Of a stretch of 39,906 bases of DNA, positions 33,009 through 39,906 are shown piece by piece. The stretch lies in the NCBI GenBank assembly GCA_026421165.1, contig JAPKCQ010000002.1:1-39906 (forward strand). The letters are read 5' to 3'. A model generated the notes under the pieces. That model did no database searches and was not told the origin of the DNA. It saw nothing but the letters and a program-made list of their open reading frames with translations. Numbering within the stretch: position 1 is the first letter of the stretch; every line of letters begins with the position of its first letter. This DNA is from Lewinella sp. Lineage in GTDB: Bacteria; Bacteroidota; Bacteroidia; Chitinophagales; Saprospiraceae. The position numbers and the translations under genes are program-made.

Positions 33009-33034
33009 AAGTTTCACCATTGCGAGGAACTTTT

Positions 33035-33042
33035 TATCTTTG
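33035..33042 (+). promoter_or_regulatory. -7 promoter element of tRNA-His
   Basis: TATCTTTG 51 nt before the tRNA. The -33 position is T-rich (GTTTC) rather than a clean TTG. Confidence 0.55.
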
Positions 33043-33092
33043 CGGCGCTTTAAGACTAAGCAGCAATTCAACTGAGTCGAATCCATATAAAT

Positions 33093-33167
33093 GGTGATTG
33101 TAGCTCAGTTGGTTAGAGCGCCGGATTGTGATTCCGGAGGTCGCCGGTTCGAGACCGGTCTTTCACC
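33093..33167 (+). tRNA. tRNA-His(GTG)
   Basis: Extra G-1 (33093) opposite discriminator C73 (33167), the identity pair of tRNA-His. The D arm is GCTCAGTTGGTTAGAGC. The anticodon arm is CCGGA-TTGTGAT-TCCGG with anticodon GTG. The T arm is GCCGG-TTCGAGA-CCGGT. The acceptor GTGATTG against CTTTCAC leaves two U-U mismatches at 5-68 and 6-67. CCA is not encoded. An intrinsic terminator follows. Confidence 0.92.
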
Positions 33168-33187
33168 CCTAACTGACTCAGTTGTTT

Positions 33188-33220
33188 AACCCCGGTTGGC
33201 TTTGCCTTCCGGGGTTTTTT
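33188..33220 (+). terminator. Rho-independent terminator of tRNA-His
   Basis: AACCCCGG and CCGGGGTT pair perfectly around a 13-nt loop, and the stem runs into TTTTTT. Confidence 0.85.
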
Positions 33221-33403
33221 ATGTCCGGGGCCTAATTGGTCCTGTTCTTCCGGTCCCGGGGCTCCGCTGAGGGCTATCGCCTCTTTCTGCGTCCCGTGCT
33301 GGTATGACTGGATTCCTACATGATCAGTCGGCAAGTACGTTTTCGTCTCTGGTGCAGCCTTTCTTTTCGTTGGAGACCTGTACCCACAACGATGTGGGCA
33401 AAT

Positions 33404-33477
33404 GATGTTTAGAACTCAATCGGTAGAGCAGCGCGTTGTGATCGCGAAGGTCGTGGGTTCGAGCCTATCCATTCACC
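33404..33477 (+). pseudogene. Degenerate tRNA-His-like sequence
   Basis: Aligns with the functional tRNA-His at 33093. It keeps CTCAATCGGTAGAGC (D arm), an anticodon arm GCGCG-TTGTGAT-CGCGA with anticodon GTG, and GTGGG-TTCGAGC before ATTCACC. The acceptor stem (ATGTTTA against CATTCAC) has four or more mismatches, and the D and T stems have further mismatches, so it should not work as a tRNA. A hairpin CCCACA-ACGA-TGTGGG precedes it. The 33221-33403 stretch between the two holds no gene. Confidence 0.65.
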
Positions 33478-33486
33478 TTAAAAGAA

Positions 33487-33527
33487 AAATCCCCATCGGC
33501 ATAGTACCAACGGGGATTTTGTTTTTG
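33487..33527. terminator. Terminator between the tRNA-like sequence and the lectin gene
   Basis: AAAATCCCC and GGGGATTTT form a 9-bp stem around a 17-nt loop with A and T runs on either side, so it can serve the plus strand and the convergent lectin gene on the minus strand. Confidence 0.75.
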
Positions 33528-33542
33528 CGGTATAGTTCATCG

Positions 33543-34259
33543 CTATTTTCTACCGCCGAAATCGACTGCCGGCTGCACCTCAGCTTCGGCGAAGGTGAGT
33601 TTCTTGATGCAAATATCCTGAAAGTTAGTTTTGCGGCCGGTGGCGGCGGTTACGCCCCAGAAGACGGTGGAGTTGCCTCCGAATAATTCAGCGACGATGT
33701 TGGCTTTCAGGTTAGCACGTTCCACACCGTCGAGTACGACGAGGAGTTGCTTTTCGATGGGGTCCCAGTTGATCCAGAGGAGGTGTTTATTGCCGTCTTC
33801 GAGGTTCTTTACCGGTGTAGGGCCGGTGATGCTGGCGGCGTGATGGATCTGGCCGTTGATGTTGATCGCAACGTGGTCTTCGGGAGGGTCTCCGAGGTAG
33901 TAGTTTTGGTAGGTATCGAACTCAATACCCAGAGACGGGACGAGGCCCGCGAAGCCCATCCCCTCGCCCCTGTAACCAGTGCGCATAATAGGGTGAAAAA
34001 TAAAACCGATGCCGTCGGCACCCATTTCATCATTTTTCCCCAGCACCAGGCAGACGGTGATCTCAAAAGGCTGGTTCAGGTCGATCGCTTTTTCGTACCA
34101 AGCGGAGCCGCTGGCAAAAGGCATGTCGGGCGTCAGGCGGATGCATTCGTCGTTAAGGATGCGGGCGGTGCCGCCTAGTCTAAATTCTTCCACACTACTT
34201 TGGGCGCTGGCGCTGGTGCAGAATAAGGACAAAAGAAGCAAGGTCAGAAAGGTCCGCAT
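33543..34259 (-). CDS. Secreted L-type (legume-like) lectin domain protein
   Basis: A 238-residue protein with signal peptide MRTFLTLLLLSLFCTSASAQ and a single L-type lectin jelly-roll: FEITVCLVLGKNDEMGADGIGFIFHP (the GADG loop carries the conserved Asp), LGIEFDTYQNYYLGDPPEDHVAI (the EFDTYQN metal-binding segment) and HLLWINWDPIEKQLLVVLDG. These domains bind mannose- or glucose-type glycans and, in Bacteroidota, usually form part of larger surface proteins. This one is a stand-alone domain with no visible T9SS sorting domain. It is convergent with the tRNA-His region. The substrate is not predictable. Confidence 0.88.
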   Translation of the reverse strand: MRTFLTLLLLSLFCTSASAQSSVEEFRLGGTARILNDECIRLTPDMPFASGSAWYEKAIDLNQPFEITVCLVLGKNDEMGADGIGFIFHPIMRTGYRGEGMGFAGLVPSLGIEFDTYQNYYLGDPPEDHVAININGQIHHAASITGPTPVKNLEDGNKHLLWINWDPIEKQLLVVLDGVERANLKANIVAELFGGNSTVFWGVTAATGRKTNFQDICIKKLTFAEAEVQPAVDFGGRK

Positions 34260-34347
34260 ATGACGGTAATTGAGAGGTTCCCCGTCGTAACGTCGGAGGG
34301 GTCAATCGGTTGTACGTTGGTCTGGTCTAAAACAGATAAACCCACTA

Positions 34348-34738
34348 CTACTCTGCTGCCTTCACGTAGTGTTTGACTTTGTCTACGGACACAAAGCTCA
34401 CCGTGAAGAGAATGTGCGCGGTAAGAAAAGACGCCAAGCCAAAGACGAAGTTTTCACCATCCGGTAAGAATATATCTCCGATTAAGCAAAGCAATAGCCC
34501 TGCTACCGTCAAGGACCAATACATTTTTGGCGCTCGCCAGCCATAAAGCGTCGGAATAAGGGTGATAAGTACTGTCGTCAGCGGTTTGAAGACTTCATAC
34601 AACTCATGACACCCCTTAATAGTCAAGCGAAATTGCCGCAATGGTGCCCAAAAAAACAAGACCGTTAAGTATTTTAAAGAGGTAGCCACCTGGTATTGTC
34701 CTTCGTAATTTGATTGGTAAAGAAGGGAATATTAACGC
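34348..34738 (-). pseudogene. Remnant of a YhhN-family membrane protein
   Basis: Residues from FKPLTTVLITLIPTLYG through LTVAGLLLCLIGDIFLP to FVFGLASFLTAHILFTVSFVSV match the N-terminal half of YhhN (lysoplasmalogenase-type) proteins, which are about 200-230 residues long. The frame stops at 34348 after 113 codons, so the C-terminal half is missing. The first membrane helix sits in a different frame (FKILNGLVFLGTIAAISLDY, about 34680-34621) and ends in a stop, so a frameshift lies near 34600-34620. No ATG is found for either frame; only a GTG at 34689 opens the downstream part. This is decay rather than a small gene. Confidence 0.72.
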
Positions 34739-34790
34739 TTAATAGCAGTAAAATACTAACGTCCAGAATTTAAAACGAGAGGTTATTATT

Positions 34791-35888
34791 TTACCGTCCC
34801 TTAGGCTTAATCCCAAGGCGAAGAGAAATAATATGGCTGTAAGTAGACCGCCCATCATCATCCCCCAGATCAGTGTAAGCATAGTCCACATTAAGCTTTC
34901 CCACCTTGAGGCCGAGGCCGAGGCTCGGACGGGAGTTTAGCCGTTCAATCTGGTCAAAATCTTGGATGCGTTGTAGTTGGGATACACCAGCGCGGACGAA
35001 AATAAAGTCGGAGTAGGCGGCTTCGAGGCCAAAGGCGGGGTCTACCGAAATTGGATCGGCAGAGAAAAGAGTATTCCGCTTACCGTCGGTAGTGGCGATG
35101 AAGTCTAGCTCAGCGGTGAGGTTGATCTTATCGGTGAGGGTAAACTTGCGGTTGACGGCCAGGATGATGGTTGGGTTCGTCGTTTCGACGCTGTTGATCG
35201 GTACGGCGTTGTTCGTTAGCTCCAGGGTTTCTTTGTCCTGATCGGAGAAGCTGAAGGACCAAGCGTTGAAGGTGGTGGTGATGTCGCGGGCCAGAAGGGC
35301 GAAGGTCCAGTTCTTCCGATCGAGCTGGGCACCGAGGTCGAGGCCGAATCCCCAGCTGTTGGCAAATTCCCCGATGGTGCGGCGGACGACCTTCACGTTG
35401 CCACCAAGACGAATCGCTCCGTTGGGCTTGGGGTAAGCTTTGGCATAAGTACCGATAAAAGCGTAGTCTGCGGCGGAGAACTCGGTTATGTTATCAAAAT
35501 TGATGGTTCCATCGGCTTCGTACAGAGACAAAGTGTTGGGGATATTGTCGATACCAAAGCGGATGAGGCTGAAGCCGAGGCGTTGATTCTTGCCGGAGAG
35601 TGGGAGGCTGAAGCCGAGGTAATCAAAGTTACCGACACCACCGAACCATTCGGCGTGCATGGCTCCGATCTCGAGCCCGTCATCGGAGGAGAGGCCGGCC
35701 AGTCCGGCGGGATTCCAGGCGGTGGAGTAGATATCTTGCTGTCCGGCAACAACGGCCGTCCCCATACCGTGCGCGCGGGCTCCAACGCCGATGGTCAGGA
35801 ATTCATTGCTGTACTTCTGAGCTTGCATTGCATCCTGCGTCCCCGCCCAAAAAGCGGTTAGGAGTAAGATTACTAATAATTTTTTCAA
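34791..35888 (-). CDS. PorV/PorQ-family outer membrane protein (T9SS associated)
   Basis: A 365-residue protein with signal peptide MKKLLVILLLTAFWAGTQDAMQAQ, followed by the family N-terminus KYSNEFLTIGVGARAHGMG, then AVVAGQQDIYSTAWNPAGLAGL and repeated amphipathic strands ending YAYTDLGDDDGRSTYSHIISLRLGI. Family knowledge: PorV and PorQ are FadL-like barrels that shuttle or help release T9SS cargo at the outer membrane; several paralogues occur per genome, so which one this is remains open. It is a single gene. Its signal-peptide codons (35828-35848 region) resemble the dispersed GC-rich box, possibly by chance. Confidence 0.85.
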   Translation of the reverse strand: MKKLLVILLLTAFWAGTQDAMQAQKYSNEFLTIGVGARAHGMGTAVVAGQQDIYSTAWNPAGLAGLSSDDGLEIGAMHAEWFGGVGNFDYLGFSLPLSGKNQRLGFSLIRFGIDNIPNTLSLYEADGTINFDNITEFSAADYAFIGTYAKAYPKPNGAIRLGGNVKVVRRTIGEFANSWGFGLDLGAQLDRKNWTFALLARDITTTFNAWSFSFSDQDKETLELTNNAVPINSVETTNPTIILAVNRKFTLTDKINLTAELDFIATTDGKRNTLFSADPISVDPAFGLEAAYSDFIFVRAGVSQLQRIQDFDQIERLNSRPSLGLGLKVGKLNVDYAYTDLGDDDGRSTYSHIISLRLGIKPKGR

Positions 35889-36189
35889 GACGGGTATGTT
35901 TGGGGTTAGTAGTGGTTTGGCGCCTTAGTGAGTTGCTACCGCTGTTACCATTCGCCGCGCTTTGCTTACTCACCTAGAACGAGAATGCGCACAAAAGTAA
36001 AGATTACACCAACCAGTAACTGAATACGCGGCCAAGTTATTGAGTCCTTAAGTGTCGTGTACCCGTCAAGGCGAACAAGCGAAGCGCAGTGAGCGGCAGC
36101 AACTCAGTGAGTCACTAACTCGCCAACTCAGTAACTTTGTGATACCTTGAGACTGCAAAACGTTTAAGAGCGGACACAAAATATACCAA
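35889..36189. other. Divergent intergenic region with an imperfect inverted repeat
   Basis: The segments 35926-35973 (AGTGAGTTGCTACCGCT ... GCGCTTTGCTTACTC) and 36070-36110 (GGCGAACAAGCGAAGCGCAG ... GCAACTCAGTGAG) are imperfect reverse complements. Short ACTCAGTRA and ACTAACT words follow up to the ftsE promoter. No gene is seen. Confidence 0.5.
36132..36139 (+). promoter_or_regulatory. Likely -7 promoter element of ftsE
   Basis: TAACTTTG 50 nt before the ftsE ATG. No clear TTG at -33. Confidence 0.5.
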
Positions 36190-36867
36190 ATGACTCAGGC
36201 AATAGTTGAACTGCGCGCCGCAAATATCCGACAAGGCGACCGTAACGTTCTGGAAAATGTAGACTTACGTATTGCGCCCGGCGAATTCGTGTATTTGGTA
36301 GGCAAAACCGGATCCGGTAAATCAAGCCTGCTTAAGACTTTGTACGCTGCCCTTCCGCTCACCTCCGGATCGGCGACCGTAGCGGGCTTCGACCTACGTA
36401 AAACCAACCGCCGGAAAATACCGAAACTCCGCCGCCAACTCGGTATAGTCTTCCAGGATTTTAACCTATTGATGGATCGGACGGTAGAAGATAACCTCCG
36501 CTTCGTCCTCGAAGCGACCGGCTGGGAAAAGGGCACCGGCGCCGAAGAGCGGATCGACCAGGTACTGGAAGAAGTAGGCCTTACCGACCGCCGGCGCAGT
36601 ATGCCCCACACCCTGAGCGGCGGCGAACAACAACGCGTCGCCTTCGCCCGCGCTATGCTCAACGCCCCTGCCCTACTCATCGCCGATGAGGTCACCGGCA
36701 ACCTCGACCCCGAAACCAGCAAGGATATTCTGGAGCTGATGCGCAAACTCGGGCGGGAACACGGAACGGCCGTCCTCTTCGCTACCCACGACTACCGGCT
36801 GCTGGATACCTTCCAGGCACGGGTGGTAAGGTGCGAGGGAGGGAAGGTATTTAATGCAGAAGGGTGA
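36190..36867 (+). CDS. ftsE: Cell division ABC transporter ATPase FtsE
   Basis: A 225-residue single ABC ATPase domain: Walker A G38-K-T-G-S-G-K44-S, Q-loop in GIVFQDFNLL, signature LSGGEQQRVA, Walker B LLIADEVTGNLD and the switch His in FATHDYRLL. Length and QDFNLLMDRTVEDN are typical of FtsE. It would pair with FtsX (38644) in the inner membrane to control cell-wall hydrolases. Unlike many genomes, ftsE and ftsX are not adjacent: 1.8 kb with a tandem repeat and a decayed T9SS cargo gene lie between. Without ftsX so near, a LolD-type ATPase would be a weaker alternative. Confidence 0.88.
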   Translation: MTQAIVELRAANIRQGDRNVLENVDLRIAPGEFVYLVGKTGSGKSSLLKTLYAALPLTSGSATVAGFDLRKTNRRKIPKLRRQLGIVFQDFNLLMDRTVEDNLRFVLEATGWEKGTGAEERIDQVLEEVGLTDRRRSMPHTLSGGEQQRVAFARAMLNAPALLIADEVTGNLDPETSKDILELMRKLGREHGTAVLFATHDYRLLDTFQARVVRCEGGKVFNAEG

Positions 36868-37314
36868 TGCGATGCGATAAAGGGATAAGCGATTTGGCTA
36901 CCGCACGGGATATGCGTTACGGATATGCGATATGCGATTGACAATATTTGATATTTGATTGGGCTGCCGCGTGGGATGTGCGTTACGGATATGCGATATA
37001 CAATTGGTGATATTTGATTGGGCTGCCGCGTGGGATATCCGTTACGGATATGCGATATGCGATATCCGATTGGCGATATTTTCGTTTGGTCAAGAGGCGT
37101 TTAAGGGGGATTGAGTGAGGCGCAGGTGGTTAAGCTTGAAGGTGGGCGGGTATTTAGGTTGACCTCGCTTGGGAACAAGCACGCTCCTTGTGCTCTACTA
37201 CGAATACGGAGCATGCTTGTTACCAAGGGAGGGCCTAATATTTATGGCACCTACTTTACATCTCATCCGTAATCAAGTAAATTCCGGCTGGGTAAACACA
37301 CCAAAATATACACC
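36868..37314. other. Intergenic region with a GATATGCG tandem repeat, no gene seen
   Basis: Starts with short GATGCGAT words, then the array at 36896-37080. The remainder (37081-37314) includes an imperfect palindrome around 37165-37230 (GGGAACAAGCACGCTCC facing GGAGCATGCTTGTTACC). Confidence 0.6.
36896..37080. repeat. Three-unit tandem repeat of about 60 bp
   Basis: Units start at 36896, 36962 and 37021 with lengths of about 66, 59 and 60 bp. Each opens with GGCTRCCGCRYGGGAT, continues with CGTTACGGATATGCGATAT and ends with a GATATTTGATT-like tract. Length differences come from the number of GATATGC and GATATTT words inside. The core word recurs at 4460-4492. Confidence 0.85.
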
Positions 37315-38415
37315 GTGAGAAATCTCATCCTCTTATTAACCATATTCCTATTTTCTGCCGTAGACCTCTCCACCCAATGCAACGACCTGGCCGAGAACTG
37401 CCCAGAAGACCTAAGCTATAACCTAGAAGAAGGCGAAACCGATACGATGTTCATCGTTCCACCACCAGACACAAGCCAGTGCGGAGCTACTAACCTCTAC
37501 TACACCATTGACGGGTCGGTTGGAGCCGCGGGCCAGGGCGTTCCCGGTGAATTTGAGTTTCGAAGGAGAATCACCGAACTGACCTACCAGTACACCGAAA
37601 GCCGCTGCGGAGACTTCAACCAAAACGCTACGCTGTTACCCGACGGTAACGGAACCGAATACGAAGTGCCATTCTTCGTCTTGGGGATGGGCATCAATCC
37701 AACGGTGGGTGATGGAGCACAGCTACCTCGGCGACCTCGATATGTGGATCACCTGCCCGGACGGAACGGAGGTGTACATGCATGAATACAGTACGTCGAA
37801 CAACGTTCAGCGGCAATTGCTTGGACAAGGAGACCAAAACACCAACACCCCAGACCCGCTGGATTGTACTGCTGGTCCGTTGGTGCGCCAAATACCATGG
37901 CGGAGCACGTTTCGATTTTCAACGTTGGAGCTAACCAAAGCATGCCAACCATCAATTACAAACCCGAACAACTGCTCAGCCGGTTCGACACCTGCCTGAT
38001 CACCGGTGAATGGATACTGCACGTGCGGGATAACCTTTCTAATGACAACGGCTCCGTCTCCAGCATATTCATTGATTTCGGTACGAATCTAGCCCCACCT
38101 TGCATCCGGGAAGTAAAAATCAACCAGGGAACGGTATCAGCCTTCGAGCCCGGAGTTTCCGGATTAAAACTACAGGCCTACCCAAATCCGGTCTCCGATC
38201 AGCTTACCGTTGCAGCAACTGCCATCGTTGCGGGCGAAGCGACACTGGAAGTTTATGCGCCTACCGGGCAGTTACTGGTGGAGCAAGCCGTTGCGCTCTC
38301 CGTCGGAGAGAATTCGTTCCAGCTCTCGTCTGCCGACTGGCCGGTCGGGGTTTATTCCGTGCGGATTACCGACGGTAGTTCTGAGCGGCGGGTTAAGGTG
38401 GTTAAGGTACGTTAG
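37315..38415 (+). pseudogene. Frameshifted P-domain protein with T9SS type A sorting domain
   Basis: Three overlapping reading frames together spell one secreted protein of about 366 residues. Frame 1 from a GTG at 37315 gives a signal peptide (MRNLILLLTIFLFSAVD) and an N-terminal domain. Frame 2 (about 37690-37865) carries the P/Homo-B-like domain phrase MEHSYLGDLDMWITCPDGTE. Frame 1 again gives YCWSVGAPNTMAEHV, CLITGEWILHVRDNLSNDNG, and the type A sorting domain (LQAYPNPVSDQLTV ... GVYSVRITDGSSERRVKVVK). The shifts lie near the G-runs at about 37682-37690 and the C-runs at about 37848-37858, so either two compensating natural indels or homopolymer sequencing errors. It separates ftsE from ftsX. 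Confidence 0.82.
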
Positions 38416-38458
38416 TACTTATTAAGCTTAATTAACGGGCACCCCATCAATGAATGCT

Positions 38459-38466
38459 TACTTTTG
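38459..38466 (+). promoter_or_regulatory. Possible -7 promoter element of ftsX
   Basis: TACTTTTG (TA-CT-TTTG) with a leader of about 170 nt before ftsX. The -33 position does not read TTG. Confidence 0.4.
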
Positions 38467-38643
38467 TGGACAACAAAACGCAGTCAGTTCTTGTAGCTAC
38501 GCGATTTTACACCTCCGATGAACATTTTGTCTCCGGCTCCCGCCTACGAAAAATGATGCAGCGAAGGAGAAAATCACTTTACCCCAAGGAATGGCGACGT
38601 ACTCTAACTGACTAAAATACTAACGAACTAACAGACCAACCCC

Positions 38644-39501
38644 TTGCCCGCTCCCCGCCCCAACCAACTCTACGTCATCATCAGCCTCGCCCTCGTGCTC
38701 TTCCTGCTCGGGCTGGTCGGGCTATGGACCTTCCAGGCGAACTACCTGACGAAGCAGTTACAGGAAAGCCTCGACATTATCGTAGAGCTGGAGGAAGGCC
38801 ACACCGAGGCACAACGCACCGAGCTCATCACTGGCATTACCACGGCGGACTTCAACAAGCCCGGTAGCCGACCCGGGTTCATCAGCAAGCAAGCCGCGCT
38901 TGAAGCTATGGGCGACGATCTTCAGCGCGACCTCAACGACCTCGGCCTGAACAACCCGCTGCTGGACGTGGTGACCTTCAACGTGCCAATCGCCTATTTA
39001 CAGACGGACAGCCTCGCCGCCATTGCCGCCAACCTCCAGGCCAAGCCCGGCGTGGCCTCCGTATTTTACCAGGAGAACTTCGTAGACCGGATTGCCGATA
39101 ACGCCCGCCGGATGGGCTACGTATTGCTCTGTCTGGCCGGGCTCTTCGCCCTGGTGGCTGGCCTACTGATCCACAATACCGTTCGGCTGTCGCTTTACGC
39201 CAACCGCTTCACCATCAAAACCCAGGAACTGGTGGGGGCCAGCTGGGGCTTCATCAGTAGGCCGTACCTCTGGAAGGCCGTCGGTCAGGGCATCATCGCC
39301 GGACTACTGGCCATCGGCGGTGTCGTCGGGCTACAATTTTGGCTACAGACCGTTTTACCAGAACTAAACCTATTCGCAGAACCCCTGCCGCTGGCTTACC
39401 TCTACGGAGGAATCCTACTGCTGGGCCTACTGATCAACTTCGTCAGCCATTATGTCGTCGTTCGTCGCTACCTTCGCCTCCGCTTAGATGACCTTTATTA
39501 G
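38644..39501 (+). CDS. ftsX: Cell division permease FtsX
   Basis: A 285-residue protein with the FtsX plan. Membrane segment 1 is at about 10-30 (IISLALVLFLLGLVGLWTF). An extracytoplasmic domain follows (QESLDIIVELEEGHTEAQ ... YQENFVDRIADNARR), then three C-terminal segments (VLLCLAGLFALVAGLLI, GQGIIAGLLAIGGVVGLQ, YLYGGILLLGLLINFVSHYVV) with the family phrase RLSLYANRFTIKTQELVGASW. No ATG is available: an in-frame stop lies at 38629-38631 and the first start-like codon is TTG at 38644, so translation most likely starts at TTG. A run of ACTAAC-like repeats (38602-38638) lies directly upstream. The DUF3098 gene follows after 9 bp. Confidence 0.9.
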   Translation: MPAPRPNQLYVIISLALVLFLLGLVGLWTFQANYLTKQLQESLDIIVELEEGHTEAQRTELITGITTADFNKPGSRPGFISKQAALEAMGDDLQRDLNDLGLNNPLLDVVTFNVPIAYLQTDSLAAIAANLQAKPGVASVFYQENFVDRIADNARRMGYVLLCLAGLFALVAGLLIHNTVRLSLYANRFTIKTQELVGASWGFISRPYLWKAVGQGIIAGLLAIGGVVGLQFWLQTVLPELNLFAEPLPLAYLYGGILLLGLLINFVSHYVVVRRYLRLRLDDLY

Positions 39502-39510
39502 TACCGAAAT

Positions 39511-39876
39511 ATGAGTAAGCAACGTAAAAAAAAGTCCGATCGCCGCGAAGCCCAACGTGAAGCCGCAGGCCAACGCGACAACAGCCCAATCGTCAACCCA
39601 ACCCCGAAGCCAGCTACGCCCCGTAGTTCCACCCGTGTCGCAGCGGTGAAGTCCGATAATGACCGTGCACTCACCTTCGGCCAGGATACTTACATCTGGA
39701 TGGGCATCGGTTTTGCCCTCGTCGTTCTCAGTCTCCTGCTCATGAGCGGTGGCCGCGGAGACGACCCTACGGTTTTTGACGAAAGCGTCATTTACTCGTT
39801 CCGGAAAATTACGCTGGCGCCTATTGTTATGCTGGCTGGCTTGGGTACGGTTATTTATGCTATTCTAAGGAAGTAA
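39511..39876 (+). CDS. DUF3098 family membrane protein
   Basis: A 121-residue protein with a basic, disordered N-terminus (SKQRKKKSDRREAQREAAG), then FGQDTYIWMGIGFALVVLSLLLMSGG as membrane helix 1, an acidic loop DDPTVFDESVIYSFRKITLAP and a second helix IVMLAGLGTVIYAILRK. This matches DUF3098, a two-helix family found next to ftsX in Bacteroidota. The role is unknown; co-occurrence suggests envelope or division. It starts 9 bp after ftsX, so cotranscription is likely. The final 30 bases of the window after it begin a GGCGGCTTCGCC mini-hairpin. Confidence 0.9.
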   Translation: MSKQRKKKSDRREAQREAAGQRDNSPIVNPTPKPATPRSSTRVAAVKSDNDRALTFGQDTYIWMGIGFALVVLSLLLMSGGRGDDPTVFDESVIYSFRKITLAPIVMLAGLGTVIYAILRK

Positions 39877-39906
39877 GGTGGGCGGCTTCGCCTTTTAGAC
39901 GGGCTT

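Overview
The window looks like the chromosome of a marine-type Bacteroidota, most likely a Saprospiria (Lewinella-like) bacterium. This rests on a complete alternative complex III operon, type IX secretion (T9SS) sorting domains of both A and B type, a PorV/PorQ-family outer membrane protein, a DUF5916 protein, a DUF6428-ArsR pair, the FtsX-DUF3098 gene order, and repeated promoters of the Bacteroidota form TTG - about 20 nt - TAnnTTTG. The species assignment is inference.

Layout. 1-9523 (minus strand): the actABCDEF operon for the quinol:electron-acceptor oxidoreductase, with a clear promoter before actA; actF runs off the left edge and ends in a His/Asp/Glu-rich tandem repeat. 9524-10056: a large intergenic region with GC-rich boxes and an inverted-repeat element. 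10057-11175: yceD-like gene, rpmF and tRNA-Ala(GGC). 11323-20383: scattered housekeeping and accessory genes (EI24-like membrane protein, small coiled-coil protein, DegT/DnrJ aminotransferase, S37 peptidase, SsuD-like monooxygenase, GNAT-nitrilase fusion, cystathionine beta-synthase). 20988-25993: aceK, an arsR/DUF6428 pair with a visible promoter-operator, and an xdhC-like gene followed by a PqqB-like lipoprotein gene. 26040-31362: a DUF5916 beta-barrel protein and a large T9SS type B secreted protein. 31594-33220: GyrI-like lipoprotein gene overlapping pyrF, then tRNA-His. 33400-34738: decayed genes (a tRNA-His-like pseudogene, a YhhN remnant) around an L-type lectin gene. 34791-39876: PorV-like protein, ftsE, a frameshifted P-domain T9SS cargo gene, ftsX and a DUF3098 gene.

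How they work together. The act genes encode one membrane electron-transfer complex. The ActA here carries six heme-c motifs, because a monoheme domain is fused ahead of the usual pentaheme part. The secreted proteins (type A and B sorting domains, PorV-like protein, lectin) fit a T9SS cell-surface lifestyle. ftsE, ftsX and the DUF3098 gene are the conserved division and envelope locus, here split by a decaying cargo gene.

The most unusual content is non-coding. (i) A GC-rich box of about 20 bp recurs in at least eight intergenic places, often as facing pairs. (ii) Three long inverted repeats share an architecture in which each arm ends in its own triloop mini-hairpin, with compensatory base changes. 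(iii) Several short tandem repeats sit in gaps between genes. I do not recognise these families. No search, alignment or folding program was run; all calls come from reading the sequence.
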